From: Prosapia bicincta | Lineage: Eukaryota > Arthropoda > Insecta > Hemiptera > Cercopidae | Assembly: GCA_036971475.1 (NCBI GenBank) | Contig: JBAIZL010000003.1 | Location: forward strand, 109,498,570 to 109,562,569 | Length of the DNA stretch: 64,000 bases | Direction: 5' to 3' | Shown: piece by piece, positions 33,780-47,500 of the stretch | How the letters are laid out: the number at the start of each line of letters is the position of its first letter | Position numbering within the stretch: position 1 is the first letter of the stretch | Translations under genes and position numbers: made by a program | Notes under the pieces: model-generated | Databases searched by the model: none | Told to the model about the DNA's origin: nothing | The model's input: the letters and a program-made list of their open reading frames with translations, nothing else

Positions 33780-36700
33780 CTCAAACTGTAGCTAACGGTC
33801 TGCTCGACCTCTTGCCTTAGGCCACGTTAGTTGTAAGGAAAGACTTTCTCTAACTTTAGCTAAGGAACTGCTTGAAATCTTAACGTAGGCCACTTTAACT
33901 GTATGCAAAAACCCTCTCTAACTGTAGTTAAGGAACTGCTCGAACTCATGTTTTAGGCAACTTTAACTGTAAGCAAAGACCCTCACCAACCATAGCTAAA
34001 GAACTGCTATAACTCTTGCCTTAGGCCAATTTAACTGTAAGCTAACGTTCTATCTAACTGTAGCTAAGCAACTGCTCGACCTCTTGCCTTAGGACACTTA
34101 AGATGTAAGCAAAAACAGTCTCTAACTGTAGTTAAGTAACTGCACGAACTCTTGTCTTAGGAAACTTTAGCTGTAATCAAAGATCCTCTCTAACTATAGC
34201 TAAGTAACTGCTCGACCACTTGCCTTAGGCCACTTTAGCTGTAAGCAAAGATCCTCTCTAACTGTAGTTAAGGAACTGCTCGCACTCTTGCCTTAGGACA
34301 CGTTAACTATAAGAAAAGACCCTCTCTAACTGTAGTTAAGGAACTGCTCGAACTCTTGCCTTAGGCCACTTTAGCTGTAAGCAAAGATTATCTCTAACTC
34401 TAGCTTAGAAACTGCCCAAACTCTTGCCTTAGCTGTAAGCAAACATCCTCTCTAACTGAAGCTAAGGAACTACTCGACCTCTTGCCTTAAGCAACCTTAG
34501 CTATAGGGATATCCTCGCTCTCTACCAGTAGCTAAGGAAATGCGAATTGTTGCCGTAGGCCGCTTTAGCTGTAAGCAAAGATCCTCCCTAACTGTAGCTA
34601 AATTACTGCACCACCTCTTACCTTCGGCCACGTTAGCTGTAGGCAAAGTCCCTCTCTAACTGTAGCTAAGAAACTGCTAATTGTTGCCGTAGGCCAGTTT
34701 AGCATTAAGCAAAGACCCTCTCTAACTGTAGCTAAGAAACTGTTCAAACTCCTGCCTTAGGCCATTCTAGCTGTAAGCAAAGCCCTTCTCTAACTGTAGC
34801 TAAATTACTGCACGACCTTTTGCATTCGGTCACTTTAGCTGTAGGCAAAGAACCTCTCTAACTGGAGCTATGGAACGGCTAACTGTTGCCGTAGGCGGCT
34901 TTAGCTGTAAGCCAAAATCCTCTCTAACTGTAGCTAAGAATCTGCTCGAACTCTTGTCTTAGGCAAATTTAGATGTAAGTAAAGACTCTCTCTAACTGCA
35001 GGTATGATACTGCACGACCTCTTGTCTTCGGCATCTTTAGCTTTAAACAAAGACCCCCTCTAACTGTTGCTAAGGAACTGCTCGACCCTTTACCTTAGGC
35101 CACTATAGCTGTAAGCAAAGACTCTCTCTAACTGTATTTATGGAACTGCTCGAACTCATGTCTTAGGCAACTTTAGCTGTATGAAAAGACCCTCTCAAAC
35201 TGTAGCTAACGGTCTGCTCGACCTCTTGCCTTAGGCCACGTTAGTTGTAAGGAAAGTCTTTCTCTAACTTTAGCTAAGGTACTGCTCGAACTCTTAATTT
35301 TTTTTTTTTTTTTTTTTTTCTTTTCCTGGCGAAAAACCAATTGTGGTTATCATCGCCATCGAACTCTTAACTTAGGCCACATTAGCTGTATGCAAAAACC
35401 CTCTCTAACTGTAGTTAAGGATCTGCTCGACTTCTTGCCTTGGGTCACGTTAGCTGTAAGCAAAGATCCTCTCTAACTGTAACTAAGGAACTGCTCCAAC
35501 TCTTGCCTTAGGCCAAGTAAACTGTAAGCAAAGATACTCTCAAACTGTAGCTAAGGAACTGCTCGAACTCATGTTTTAGGCAACTTTAACTGTAAGCAAA
35601 GACCCTCACTAACCATAGCTAAACAACTGCTATAACTCTTGCCTTAGGCCAATTTAACTGTAACCTAAGGTCCTATCTAACTGTAGCTAAGCAACTGCTC
35701 GACCTCTTGCCTTAGGACACTTAAGATGTAAGCAAAAACAGCCTCTAAATGTAGTTAAGTAACTGCACGAACTCTTGTCTTAGGAAACTTTAGCTGTAAT
35801 CAAAGATCCTCTCTAACTATAGCTAAGTAACTGCTCGACCACCTGCCTTAGGCCACTTTAGCAGTAAGCAAAGATCCTCTCTAACTGTAGTTAAGGAACA
35901 GCTCGCACTCTTGCCTTGGGACACGTTAACTATAAGAAAAGACCCTCTCTAAGTGTAGCTAAGGCACTGCTCGAACACCTGCCTTAGGCCGGTTTAGCTG
36001 TAAAACAAAGACCCTCTCTATCTGTAACTAAGGAACTGCTAACTATTGCCGTAGGCCACTTTAGCTGTAAGCAAAGATCCTCTCTAACTGTAGCTAAGGA
36101 ACTGCTCGACCTCTTGCCTTAAGCCACCTTAGCTGTAGGGATATCCTCTCTCTCTACCAGTAGCTAAGGAAATGCGAATTGTTGCCGTAGGCCGCTTTAG
36201 CTGTAAGCAAAGATCCTCCCTAACTGTAGCTAAATTACTGCACCACCTCTTACCTTCGGCCACTTTAGCTGTAGGCAAAGTCCCTCTCTAACTGTAGCTA
36301 AGGACCTGCTAATTGTTGCCGTAGGCCACTTTAGCATTAAGCAAAGACCCTCTCTAACTGTAGCTAAGAAACTGTTCAAACTCCTGCCTTAGGCCATTCT
36401 AGCTGTAAGCAAAGCCCTTCTCTAACTGTAGCTAAATTACTGCACGACCTTTTGCATTCGGTCACTTTAGCTGTAGGCAAAGACCCTCTCTAACTGTAGC
36501 TATGGAACGGCTAACTGTTGCCGTAGGCGGCTTTAGCTGTAAGCAAAAATCCTCTCTAACTGTAGCTAAGAATCTGCTCGAACTCTTGTCTTAGGCAAAT
36601 TTAGATGTAAGTAAAGACTCTCTCTAACTGCAGGTATGATACTGCACGACCTCTTGTCTTCGGCATCTTTAGCTTTAAACAAAGACCCCCTCTAACTGTT

Positions 36701-39700
36701 GCTAAGGAACTGCTCGACCCTTTGCCTTAGGCCACTATAGCTATAAGCAAAGACTCTCTCTAACTGTATTTATGGAACTGCTCGAACTCATGTCTTAGGC
36801 AACTTTAGCTGTATGAAAAGACCCTCTCAAACTGTAGCTAACGGTCTGCTCGACATCTTGCCTTAGGCCACGTTAGTTGTAAGGAAAGACTTTCTCTAAC
36901 TTTAGCTAAGGAACTGCTCGAACTCTTAACTTAGGCCACTTTAGCTGTATGCAAAAACCCTCTCTAACTGTAGTTAAGGATCTGCTCGACTTCTTGCCTT
37001 GGGCCACGTTAGCTGTAAGCAAAGATCCTCTCTAACTGTAACTAAGGAACTGCTCCAACTCCTGCCTTAGGCCACGTAAACTGTAAGCAAAGATCCTCTC
37101 TAACTGTAGCTAAGGAACTGCTCGAACTCATGTTTTAGGCAACTTTAACTGTAAGCAAAGACCCTCACTAACCATAGCTAAACAACTGCTATAACTCTTG
37201 CCTTAGGCCAATTTAACTGCAACCTAAGGTCCTATCTAACTGTAGCTAAGCAACTGCTCGACCTCTTGCCTTAGGACACTCAAGATGTAAGCAAAAACAG
37301 CCTCTAAATGTAGTTAAGTAACTGCACGAACTCTTGTCTTAGGAAACTTTAGCTGTAATCAAAGATCCTCTCTAACTATAGCTAAGTAACTGCTCGACCA
37401 CCTGCCTTAGGCCACTTTAGCTGTAAGCAAAGATCCTCTCTAACTGTAGTTAAGGAACTGCTCGCACTCTTGCCTTAGGACACGTTAACTATAAGAAAAG
37501 ACCCTCTCTAAGTGTAGCTAAGGCACTGCTCGAACACCTGCCTTAGGCCGGTTTAGGTGTAAAGCAAAGAGCCTCGCTATCTGTAACTAAGGAACTGCTA
37601 ACTATTGCCGTAGGCCACTTTAGCTGTAAGCAAAGATTATCTCTAACTCTAGCTTAGAAACTGCCCAAACTCTTGCCTTAGCTGTAAGCAAACATCCTCT
37701 CTAACTGAAGCTAAGGAACTACTCGACCTCTTGCCTTAAGCCACCTTAGCTGTAGGGATATCCTCTCTCTCTACCAGTAGCTAAGGAAATGCGAATTGTT
37801 GCCGTAGGCCGCTTTAGCTGTAAGCAAAGATCCTCCCTAACTGTAGCTAAATTACTGCACCACCTAATACCTTCGGCCACTTTAGCTGTAGGCAAAGTCC
37901 CTCTCTAACTGTAGCTAAGGACCTGCTAATTGTTGCCGTAGGCCACTTTAGCATTAAGCAAAGACCCTCTCTAACTGTAGCTAAGAAACTGTTCAAACTC
38001 CTGCCTTAGGCCATTCTAGCTGTAAGCAAAGCCCTTCTCTAACTGTAGCTAAATTACTGCACGACCTTTTGCATTCGGTCACTTTAGCTGTAGGCAAAGA
38101 CCCTCTCTAACTGTAGCTATGGAACGGCTAACTGTTGCCGTAGGCGGCTTTAGCTGTAAGCAAAAATCCTCTCTAACTGTAGCTAAGAATCTGCTCGAAC
38201 TCTTGTCTTAGGCAAATTTAGATGTAAGTAAAGACTCTCTCTAACTGCAGGTATGATACTGCACGACCTCTTGTCTTCGGCATCTTTAGCTTTAAACAAA
38301 GACCCCCTCTAACTGTTGCTAAGGAACTGCTCGACCCTTTGCCTTAGGCCACTATAGCTATAAGCAAAGACTCTCTCTAACTGTATTTATGGAACTGCTC
38401 GAACTCATGTCTTAGGCAACTTTAGCTGTATGAAAAGACCCTCTCAAACTGTAGCTAACGGTCTGCTCGACATCTTGCCTTAGGCCACGTTAGTTGTAAG
38501 GAAAGACTTTCTCTAACTTTAGCTAAGGAACTGCTCGAACTCTTAACTTAGGCCACTTTAGCTGTATGCAAAAACCCTCTCTAACTGTAGTTAAGGATCT
38601 GCTCGACTTCTTGCCTTGGGCCACGTTAGCTGTAAGCAAAGATCCTCTCTAACTGTAACTAAGGAACTGCTCCAACTCCTGCCTTAGGCCACGTAAACTG
38701 TAAGCAAAGATCCTCTCTAACTGTAGCTAAGGAACTGCTCGAACTCATGTTTTAGGCAACTTTAACTGTAAGCAAAGACCCTCACTAACCATAGCTAAAC
38801 AACTGCTATAACTCTTGCCTTAGGCCAATTTAACTGCAACCTAAGGTCCTATCTAACTGTAGCTAAGCAACTGCTCGACCTCTTGCCTTAGGACACTTAA
38901 GATGTAAGCAAAAACAGCCTCTAAATGTAGTTAAGTAACTGCACGAACTCTTGTCTTAGGAAACTTTAGCTGTAATCAAAGATCCTCTCTAACTATAGCT
39001 AAGTAACTGCTCGACCACCTGCCTTAGGCCACTTTAGCTGTAAGCAAAGATCCTCTCTAACTGTAGTTAAGGAACTGCTCGCACTCTTGCCTTAGGACAC
39101 GTTAACTATAAGAAAAGACCCTCTCTAAGTGTAGCTAAGGCACTGCTCGAACACCTGCCTTAGGCCGGTTTAGGTGTAAAGCAAAGAGCCTCGCTATCTG
39201 TAACTAAGGAACTGCTAACTATTGCCGTAGGCCACTTTAGCTGTAAGCAAAGATTATCTCTAACTCTAGCTTAGAAACTGCCCAAACTCTTGCCTTAGCT
39301 GTAAGCAAACATCCTCTCTAACTGAAGCTAAGGAACTACTCGACCTCTTGCCTTAAGCCACCTTAGCTGTAGGGATATCCTCTCTCTCTACCAGTAGCTA
39401 AGGAAATGCGAATTGTTGCCGTAGGCCGCTTTAGCTGTAAGCAAAGATCCTCCCTAACTGTAGCTAAATTACTGCACCACCTCTTACCTTCGGCCACTTT
39501 AGCTGTAGGCAAAGTCCCTCTCTAACTGTAGCTAAGGACCTGCTAATTGTTGCCGTAGGCCACTTTAGCATTAAGCAAAGACCCTCTCTAACTGTAGCTA
39601 AGAAACTGTTCAAACTCCTGCCTTAGGCCATTCTAGCTGTAAGCAAAGCCCTTCTCTAACTGTAGCTAAATTACTGCACGACCTTTTGCATTCGGTCACT

Positions 39701-41310
39701 TTAGCTGTAGGCAAAGACCCTCTCTAACTGTAGCTATGGAACGGCTAACTGTTGCCGTAGGCGGCTTTAGCTGTAAGCAAAAATCCTCTCTAACTGTAGC
39801 TAAGAATCTGCTCGAACTCTTGTCTTAGGCAAATTTAGATGTAAGTAAAGACTCTCTCTAACTGCAGGTATGATACTGCACGACCTCTTGTCTTCGGCAT
39901 CTTTAGCTTTAAACAAAGACCCCCTCTAACTGTTGCTAAGGAACTGCTCGACCCTTTGCCTTAGGCCACTATAGCTATAAGCAAAGACTCTCTCTAACTG
40001 TATTTATGGAACTGCTCGAACTCATGTCTTAGGCAACTTTAGCTGTATGAAAAGACCCTCTCAAACTGTAGCTAACGGTCTGCTCGACATCTTGCCTTAG
40101 GCCACGTTAGTTGTAAGGAAAGACTTTCTCTAACTTTAGCTAAGGAACTGCTCGAACTCTTAACTTAGGCCACTTTAGCTGTATGCAAAAACCCTCTCTA
40201 ACTGTAGTTAAGGATCTGCTCGACTTCTTGCCTTGGGCCACGTTAGCTGTAAGCAAAGATCCTCTCTAACTGTAACTAAGGAACTGCTCCAACTCCTGCC
40301 TTAGGCCACGTAAACTGTAAGCAAAGATCCGCTCTAACTGTAGCTAAGGAACTGCTCGAACTCATGTTTTAGGCAACTTTAACTGTAAGCAAAGACCCTC
40401 ACTAACCATAGCTAAACAACTGCTATAACTCTTGCCTTAGGCCAATTTAACTGCAACCTAAGGTCCTATCTAACTGTAGCTAAGCAACTGCTCGACCTCT
40501 TGCCTTAGGACACTTAAGATGTAAGCAAAAACAGCCTCTAAATGTAGTTAAGTAACTGCACGAACTCTTGTCTTAGGAAACTTTAGCTGTAATCAAAGAT
40601 CCTCTCTAACTATAGCTAAGTAACTGCTCGACCACCTGCCTTAGGCCACTTTAGCTGTAAGCAAAGATCCTCTCTAACTGTAGTTAAGGAACTGCTCGCA
40701 CTCTTGCCTTAGGACACGTTAACTATAAGAAAAGACCCTCTCTAAGTGTAGCTAAGGCACTGCTCGAACACCTGCCTTAGGCCGGTTTAGGTGTAAAGCA
40801 AAGAGCCTCGCTATCTGTAACTAAGGAACTGCTAACTATTGCCGTAGGCCACTTTAGCTGTAAGCAAAGATTATCTCTAACTCTAGCTTAGAAACTGCCC
40901 AAACTCTTGCCTTAGCTGTAAGCAAACATCCTCTCTAACTGAAGCTAAGGACTACTCGACCTCTTGCCTTAAGCCACCTTAGCTGTAGGGATATCCTCTC
41001 TCTCTACCAGTAGCTAAGGAAATGCGAATTGTTGCCGTAGGCCGCTTTAGCTGTAAGCAAAGATCCTCCCTAACTGTAGCTAAATTACTGCACCACCTCT
41101 TACCTTCGGCCACTTTAGCTGTAGGCAAAGTCCCTCTCTAACTGTAGCTAAGGAACTGCTAATTGTTGCCGTAGGCCAGTTTAGCATTAAGCAAAGACCC
41201 TCTTTAACTGTAACTAAGAAACTGCTCAAACTCCTGTCTTAGGCCATTCTAGCTGTAAGCAAAGCCCTTCTCTAACTGTAGCTAAATTACTGCACGACCT
41301 TTTGCATTCG
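33780..41310 (+). repeat. 1,617-bp higher-order repeat (about 24 monomers), about 4.5 copies
   Basis: Anchor tgcgaattgttgccg occurs at 34,541, 36,173, 37,790, 39,407 and 41,023, giving spacings of 1,632, 1,617, 1,617 and 1,616. Anchor cgacatcttg occurs at 36,851, 38,468 and 40,085, again 1,617 apart. Successive units are nearly identical over long stretches, with rare differences such as cacctaatacc at 37,861 and one lost base near 40,947. The unit at 34.5-36.2 kb lacks one short monomer but has a 73-bp insertion including its duplicated target. Confidence 0.93.
35286..35370 (-). mobile_element. 61-bp poly(A) retroposon with 12-bp target duplication inside the satellite
   Basis: Insertion 35,298-35,358 is flanked by exact tcgaactcttaa duplications (35,286-35,297 and 35,359-35,370). 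It consists of 22 Ts then cttttcctggcgaaaaacc and 20 more bases. On the minus strand this is a 39-nt RNA 3' end followed by a poly(A) tail, the hallmark of target-primed retrotransposition. The corresponding site in the other higher-order units is empty. The 39 bases do not match the jockey 3' end seen here, so a different source RNA is implied. Confidence 0.92.
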
Positions 41311-41510
41311 GCCACATTAGCTGTAGGCAAAGACCCTCTCTAACTGTAGCTAAGGTACTCATTGACCTCTTGCCTTAGGCCACTTTAGCTGTAAGCAAAG
41401 ACCCTCTTCAACTGTAGCTAAGGAACAGCTCAACCTCTTGCCACAGGCCACTTTAGTTGTAAGCAAAGACAATCTCTAACTGTAGCTAAGGTTCTCCTCG
41501 AACTCTTGCC

Positions 41511-44500
41511 GTTGAACGGGGAAAACTGTAGCCAGAGAACTGCTCGAACTGTAGCCAGATATCTGCCTTATCTATGTCAGAGAACATTTTGAACAGCAGC
41601 CATAGAAATGCTTTGAATTGTTGCCAAAGAGTTGCTCAAACTCTAGTCAAAGAACAAATTTAACTGTAATCAGAGAACTGCTATGATTGCAAGCACAGAA
41701 AAGCTGGAACTCCAGTTATAGAAATGCTTGAATTGTAGCCAGCTAACTGCTCGGCCAGTAGTCGGAGAACTGTTTGAACTGTAAGCATTAAACGGCTTGA
41801 ACCGTAGCAAGGGAAGTAGCTCGAACCGTAGCCAGAGAACTAAACGAACCTTAACTAGAGAACTGATGAATTTTGCTGACACTGTAGGTAGAAAACTGCT
41901 AGAATTCTAGACAGGAATTTCCTTAAACTGTAGGCAGAAATATGTCCAAATTGTAGGCAGGGAACTCTTGGAACTAAAGGCAGACATCTGCTCGAACTTT
42001 AGCCAAATATCTGTCCAAACTGTAGGCAGGAAACTACTGGAACTGTAGGGAGAGAACTATTTTAACTAAAGCCAGAGATTTGCTCTAACTGTAGACAGAG
42101 AACTCCTCGGACTCTGCCCTGAGAACCCTTAGAATTTAAGCTATAGAGTTCCTCAAACTGTAGCAAGAGAATTTCTCGGTCTGTTGCCTGAGAACTTCTC
42201 CACTTGTTGCCTGAGAACTTCTTAAACTGTAGTCTGAGAACTGCTCGAACTGTAGCCAGAGAACTCCTCGAAATGTAGCAAGTGATCTCCTCGAACTGTA
42301 GCCAGAGAACTCCTCGAACTGTTGCCTGAGATCTCTTCGAACTGTAGTCAGAGAACTCTCTAAACTGTAGCAAGAGAACTCCTTGATCTGTTGCCTGAGA
42401 ACTCCTCAAACTGAAGCCTGAGAACTCTTCGAACTGTAGCCTGAGAACTCCTCGAAATATAGCCAGAAAAACTCTTCAAACTGTAGTCAGAGAACTCTTC
42501 GAACTGTAGCTTGAGAACTCCTCGAACTATAGCCAGCAAACTCTTCAAACTATAGTCAGAAAACTCCTTGAAATGTTGCCTGAGAACTTCTCGAACTGTA
42601 GCCAGAGAACTCTCCGAACTGTAGCCAGAGAACTCCTCGAACTGTTGCCTGAGATCTCTTTGAACCGTTGCTGAGAACTCCTTGAACTGTAGCCAGAGAA
42701 CTCTTCAAACTGTTGCCTGAGAACTGCTCGAAATGTAGCCTAAGAACTTCTCGAACTGTAGTCAGAGTACTCTTTGAACTGTAGCAAGAGAACTACTTGA
42801 TCTGTTGCCTGAGAACTCCTCAAACTGTAGCCAGAGAACTCTTCAAACTGTAGTCAGAGAACTTCTCGAACTGTAGTCAGAGAACTCCTTGAACTGTTGC
42901 TTAAGATCTCCTCGAACTGAAGAATGAAAAATCCTTAAACTGTAGCCTGAGAACTTCTCGAACTGTAGTCAGAGAACTCTTCGAACTGTAGCCTGAGAAC
43001 TCCATGAACTTTATCCTGAGAACTCCTCGAACTGTAACCACAGAACTCTATAACTGTTACCTGAGAACTCCTCGAACTATAGCCAGCAAACTCTTAAACT
43101 GTAGTCAGAGAACTCCTCGAATTGTTGCCTGAGAACTGCTCGAACTGCAGCCAGAAAACTCTCCGAACTGTAGCCAGAGAACTCCTCGAACTGTTGCCTG
43201 AGATCTCTTCGAACTGTAGTCAGATAAATCTCCGAACTGTAGCAACGGAACTCCTTGATCTGTTGCCTGAGAACTCCTCAATCTGTAGCCTGAGAACTTC
43301 TCGAACTGTAGTCAGAGAGCTCTTTGAACTGTAGCCTGAGAACCCCTCGAACTGTAGCCAGAGAACTCTTCAAACTGTAGTCAGAGAACTGCTTGAACTG
43401 TAGTCAGAGAACTCCTTGAACTGTTGCTTGAGATCTCCTCGAATTGAAGAATGAAACCTCCTGAAACTGTAGCTAGAGAACTCCTCGAACTGTAGTCAGA
43501 GAACTCCTTGAACGGTTGCCTGAGAACTCCTCAAACTGTAGCCAGAGAACTCTTCTAACTGTAGAAAGAGAACTCCTCGAACTGTAGCCAGAGAGCTCTC
43601 CGAACTGTAGCAAGAGAATTCCTCGATATGTTGCCTGAGATCTCTTCAAACTGTAGTCAAAGAACTCCTTGAACTGTAGTCAGAGAACTGCTCGAACTAC
43701 AGCCAGAGAACTCTCCGAACTGTAGCCAGAGAACTTCTCGAACTGTAGTCAGAGAACTGCTCGAACTACAGTCAGAGAACTCTCCGAACTGTAGCAAGAG
43801 AACTCCTTGATCTGTTGCCTGAGAACTCCTCAAACTGTAGCCTGAGAACTCTTCGAACTGTAGCCTGAGAACTCCTCGAACTATAGCCAGAAAAACTCTT
43901 CAAACTGTAGTCAGAGAACTCTTTGAACTGTAGCCAGAGAACTCCTTGAACTGTAGCCAGAGAACTCTTCAAACTGTTGCCTGAGAACTGCTCGAAATGT
44001 AGCCTAAGAACTTCTCGAACTGTAGTCAGAGTACTCTTTGAACTGTAGCAAGAGAACTACTTGATCTGTTGCCTGAGAACTCCTCAAACTGTAGCCAGAG
44101 AACTCTTCAAACTGTAGTCAGAGAACTTCTCGAACTGTAGTCAGAGAACTCCTTGAACTGTTGCTTAAGATCTCCTCGAACTGAAGAATGAAAAATCCTT
44201 AAACTGTAGCCTGAGAACTTCTCGAACTGTAGTCAGAGAACTCTTCGAACTGTAGCCTAAGAACTCCATGAACTTTATCCTGAGAACTCCTCGAACTGTA
44301 ACCACAGAACTCTATAACTGTTACCTGAGAACTCCTCGAACTATAGCCAGCAAACTCTTAAACTGTAGTCAGAGAACTCCTCGAATTGTTGCCTGAGAAC
44401 TGCTCGAACTGCAGCCAGAAAACTCTCCGAACTGTAGCCAGAGAACTCCTCGAACTGTTGCCTGAGATCTCTTCGAACTGTAGTCAGATAAATCTCCGAA

Positions 44501-47500
44501 CTGTAGCAACGGAACTCCTTGATCTGTTGCCTGAGAACTCCTCAATCTGTAGCCTGAGAACTTCTCGAACTGTAGTCAGAGAGCTCTTTGAACTGTAGCC
44601 TGAGAACCCCTCGAACTGTAGCCAGAGAACTCTTCAAACTGTAGTCAGAGAACTGCTTGAACTGTAGTCAGAGAACTCCTTGAACTGTTGCTTGAGATCT
44701 CCTCGAATTGAAGAATGAAAACTCCTGAAACTGTAGCTAGAGAACTCCTCGAACTGTAGTCAGAGAACTCCTTGAACGGTTGCCTGAGAACTCCTCAAAC
44801 TGTAGCCAGAGAACTCTTCTAACTGTAGAAAGAGAACTCCTCGAACTGTAGCCAGAGAGCTCTCCGAACTGTAGCAAGAGAATTCCTCGATATGTTGCCT
44901 GAGATCTCTTCAAACTGTAGTCAAAGAACTCCTTGAACTGTAGTCAGAGAACTGCTCGAACTACAGCCAGAGAACTCTCCGAACTGTAGCCAGAGAACTT
45001 CTCGAACTGTAGTCAGAGAACTGCTCGAACTACAGTCAGAGAACTCTCCGAACTGTAGCAAGAGAACTCCTTGATCTGTTGCCTGAGAACTCCTCAAACT
45101 GTAGCCTGAGAACTCTTCGAACTGTAGCCTGAGAACTCCTCGAACTATAGCCAGAAAAACTCTTCAAACTGTAGTCAGAGAACTCTTTGAACTGTAGCCA
45201 GAGAACTCCTCGAACTATAGCCAGAAAACTCTTCAAACTGTAGTAAGAGAACTCCTCGAACTGTTGCCTGAGAACTTCTCGAACTGTAGCCAGAGAGCTC
45301 TCCGAACTTTAGCAAAAAAACTCCTCGATCTGTTTCCTGAGAACTCTTCAAACTATAGTCAGAGAACTCTCCGAACTGTAGCAAGAGAACTACTTGATCT
45401 TGTGCCTGAGAACCCCTCAAACTGTAGCCAGAGAACTCTTCAAACTGTAGTCAGAGAACTCCTTGAACTGTAGCCTGAGAACTGCTCGAACTGTAGCCAG
45501 AGAAATCTCCGAACTGTAGCAAGAGAACTTCTCGATCTGTTAAATGAGAACTCCTAGAACAGTAGCCACAAAACTCTTCAAACTGTAGTCAGTGAACTTC
45601 TCGAACTGTAGTCAGAGAACTCCTTGAACTGTTGCTTGAGATCTCCTCGAACTGAAGAATGAAAACTCTTTAAACTGTAGCCTGAGAACTCCTCGAACTG
45701 TAACCACAGAACTCTATAACTTTTACCTGAGAACTCCTCGAACTATAGCCAGAAAACTCTTAAACTCTAGTCAGAGAACTCCTCGAACTGTTGCCTGAGA
45801 TCTCTTTGAACTGTAGTCAGAGAACTCTCGGAACTGTAGCAAGAGAAATCCTTGATCTGTTGCCTGAAAACTCCTCAAACTGTAGCCTGAGAACTCCTCG
45901 AACTATAGCCAGAAAAATCTTCAAACTGTAGTCAGAGAACTCCTCAATCTGTAGCCTGATAACATCTCGAACTGTAGTCAGAGAACTCTTTGAACTGTAG
46001 CCTGAGAACCCCTCGAACTGTAGCCAGAGAACTCTTCAAACTGTAGTCAGAGAACTCCTTGAACTGTTGCCTGAGAACTGCTCAAACTGTAGCCAGAGAA
46101 CTCTCCGAACTGTAGCAAGAGAACTTCTTGATCTGTTACCTGAGATCTCCTCGAACAGTAGCCAGAAAACTCTTCAAACTGTAGTCAGAGAACTTCTCGA
46201 ACAGTAGTCAGAGAACTCCTTGAACTGTTGCTTGAGATCTCCTCGAACTGAAGAATGAAAACTCCTTAAGCTGTAGCCTGAGAAATCCTCGAACTGTAGT
46301 CAGAGAACTTTTCGAACTGTAGCCAGAGAACTTACTCGAACTGTTGCCTGAGATCTCTTCGAACTGTAGTCAGAGAACTCTCCGAACTGTAGTCAGAGAA
46401 CTCCTTGAACTGTTGCCTGAGTACTTCTCGAACTGTAGCCAGAGAACTCTTCGAACTGTAGCCTGATAACATCTCGAACTGTAGTCAGAGAACTCTTTGA
46501 ACTGTAGCCTGAGAACCCCTCGAACTGTAGCCAGAGAACTCTTCAAACTGTAGTCAGAGAACTCCTTGAACTGTTGCCTGAGAACTGCTCAAACTGTAGC
46601 CAGAGAACTCTCCGAACTGTAGCAAGAGAACTTCTTGATCTGTTACCTGAGATCTCCTCGAACAGTAGCCAGAAAACTCTTCAAACTGTAGTCAGAGAAC
46701 TTCTCGAACAGTAGTCAGAGAACTCCTTGAACTATTGCTTGAGATCTCCTCGAACTGAAGAATGAAAACTCCTTAAGCTGTAGCCTGAGAAATCCTCGAA
46801 CTGTAGTCAGAGAACTTTTCGAACTGTAGCCAGAGAACTTACTCGAACTGTTGCCTGAGATCTCTTCGAACTGTAGTCAGAGAACTCTCCGAACTGTAGT
46901 CAGAGAACTCCTTGAACTGTTGCCTGAGTACTTCTCGAACTGTAGCCAGAGAACTCTTCGAACTGTAGCCAGAGAACTCCTCGAACTGTTGCCTGAGATC
47001 TCTTCGAACTGTTGCCTGAGAACTCCTCGAACTGTAGCCAGAGAACTCTTCAAACTGTAGTCAGAGAACTCTCCGAACTTTAGCAAGGGATCTCCTTGAT
47101 CTGTTGCCTGAGAACTCCTCAATCTGTAGCCTGAGAATTTCTCGAACTGTAGTCAGAGAACTCTTTGAACTGTAGACTGAGAACTCCTCGAACTGTAGCC
47201 AGAGAACTCTTCAAATTGTAGTCAGAGAACTCCTTGAACTGTTGCCTGAGAACTGCTGGAACTGTAACCAGAGAACTCTCCGAACTGTAGCAAGAGAACT
47301 TCTCGATCTGTTACCTGAGAACTCCTCGAACAGTAGCCAGAAAACTCTTCAAACTGTAGTCAGAGAACTTTTTGAACTGTAGTCAGAGAACTCCTTGAAC
47401 TGTTGCTTGAGATCTCCTCGAACTGAAGAATGAAAACTCCTTAAACTGTAGCCTGAGAACTCCTTGAACTGTAGTCAGAGAACCTTTCGAACTGTAGCCA

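Larger units (their letters stand above)
29395..41510 (+). repeat. 68-bp satellite array (trimer of 23-bp units)
   Basis: About 12.1 kb of head-to-tail monomers of 67-69 bp, with core gctgtaagcaaagatcctc, tctaactgtagctaagg, aactgctcgaactcttgcc and ttaggccactttag. Monomers differ from neighbours by several substitutions in 29.4-33.8 kb and are arranged in higher-order units after that. Each monomer divides into three parts resembling the 23-bp unit of the next array. No gene is present; ORFs are scarce because the consensus has stops. Confidence 0.97.

Noticed and set aside
29395..41510. TTAGG motif in nearly every 68-bp monomer, suggesting insect telomere repeats
   Set aside because: It occurs once per monomer within ccttaggcc and never as consecutive TTAGG units.
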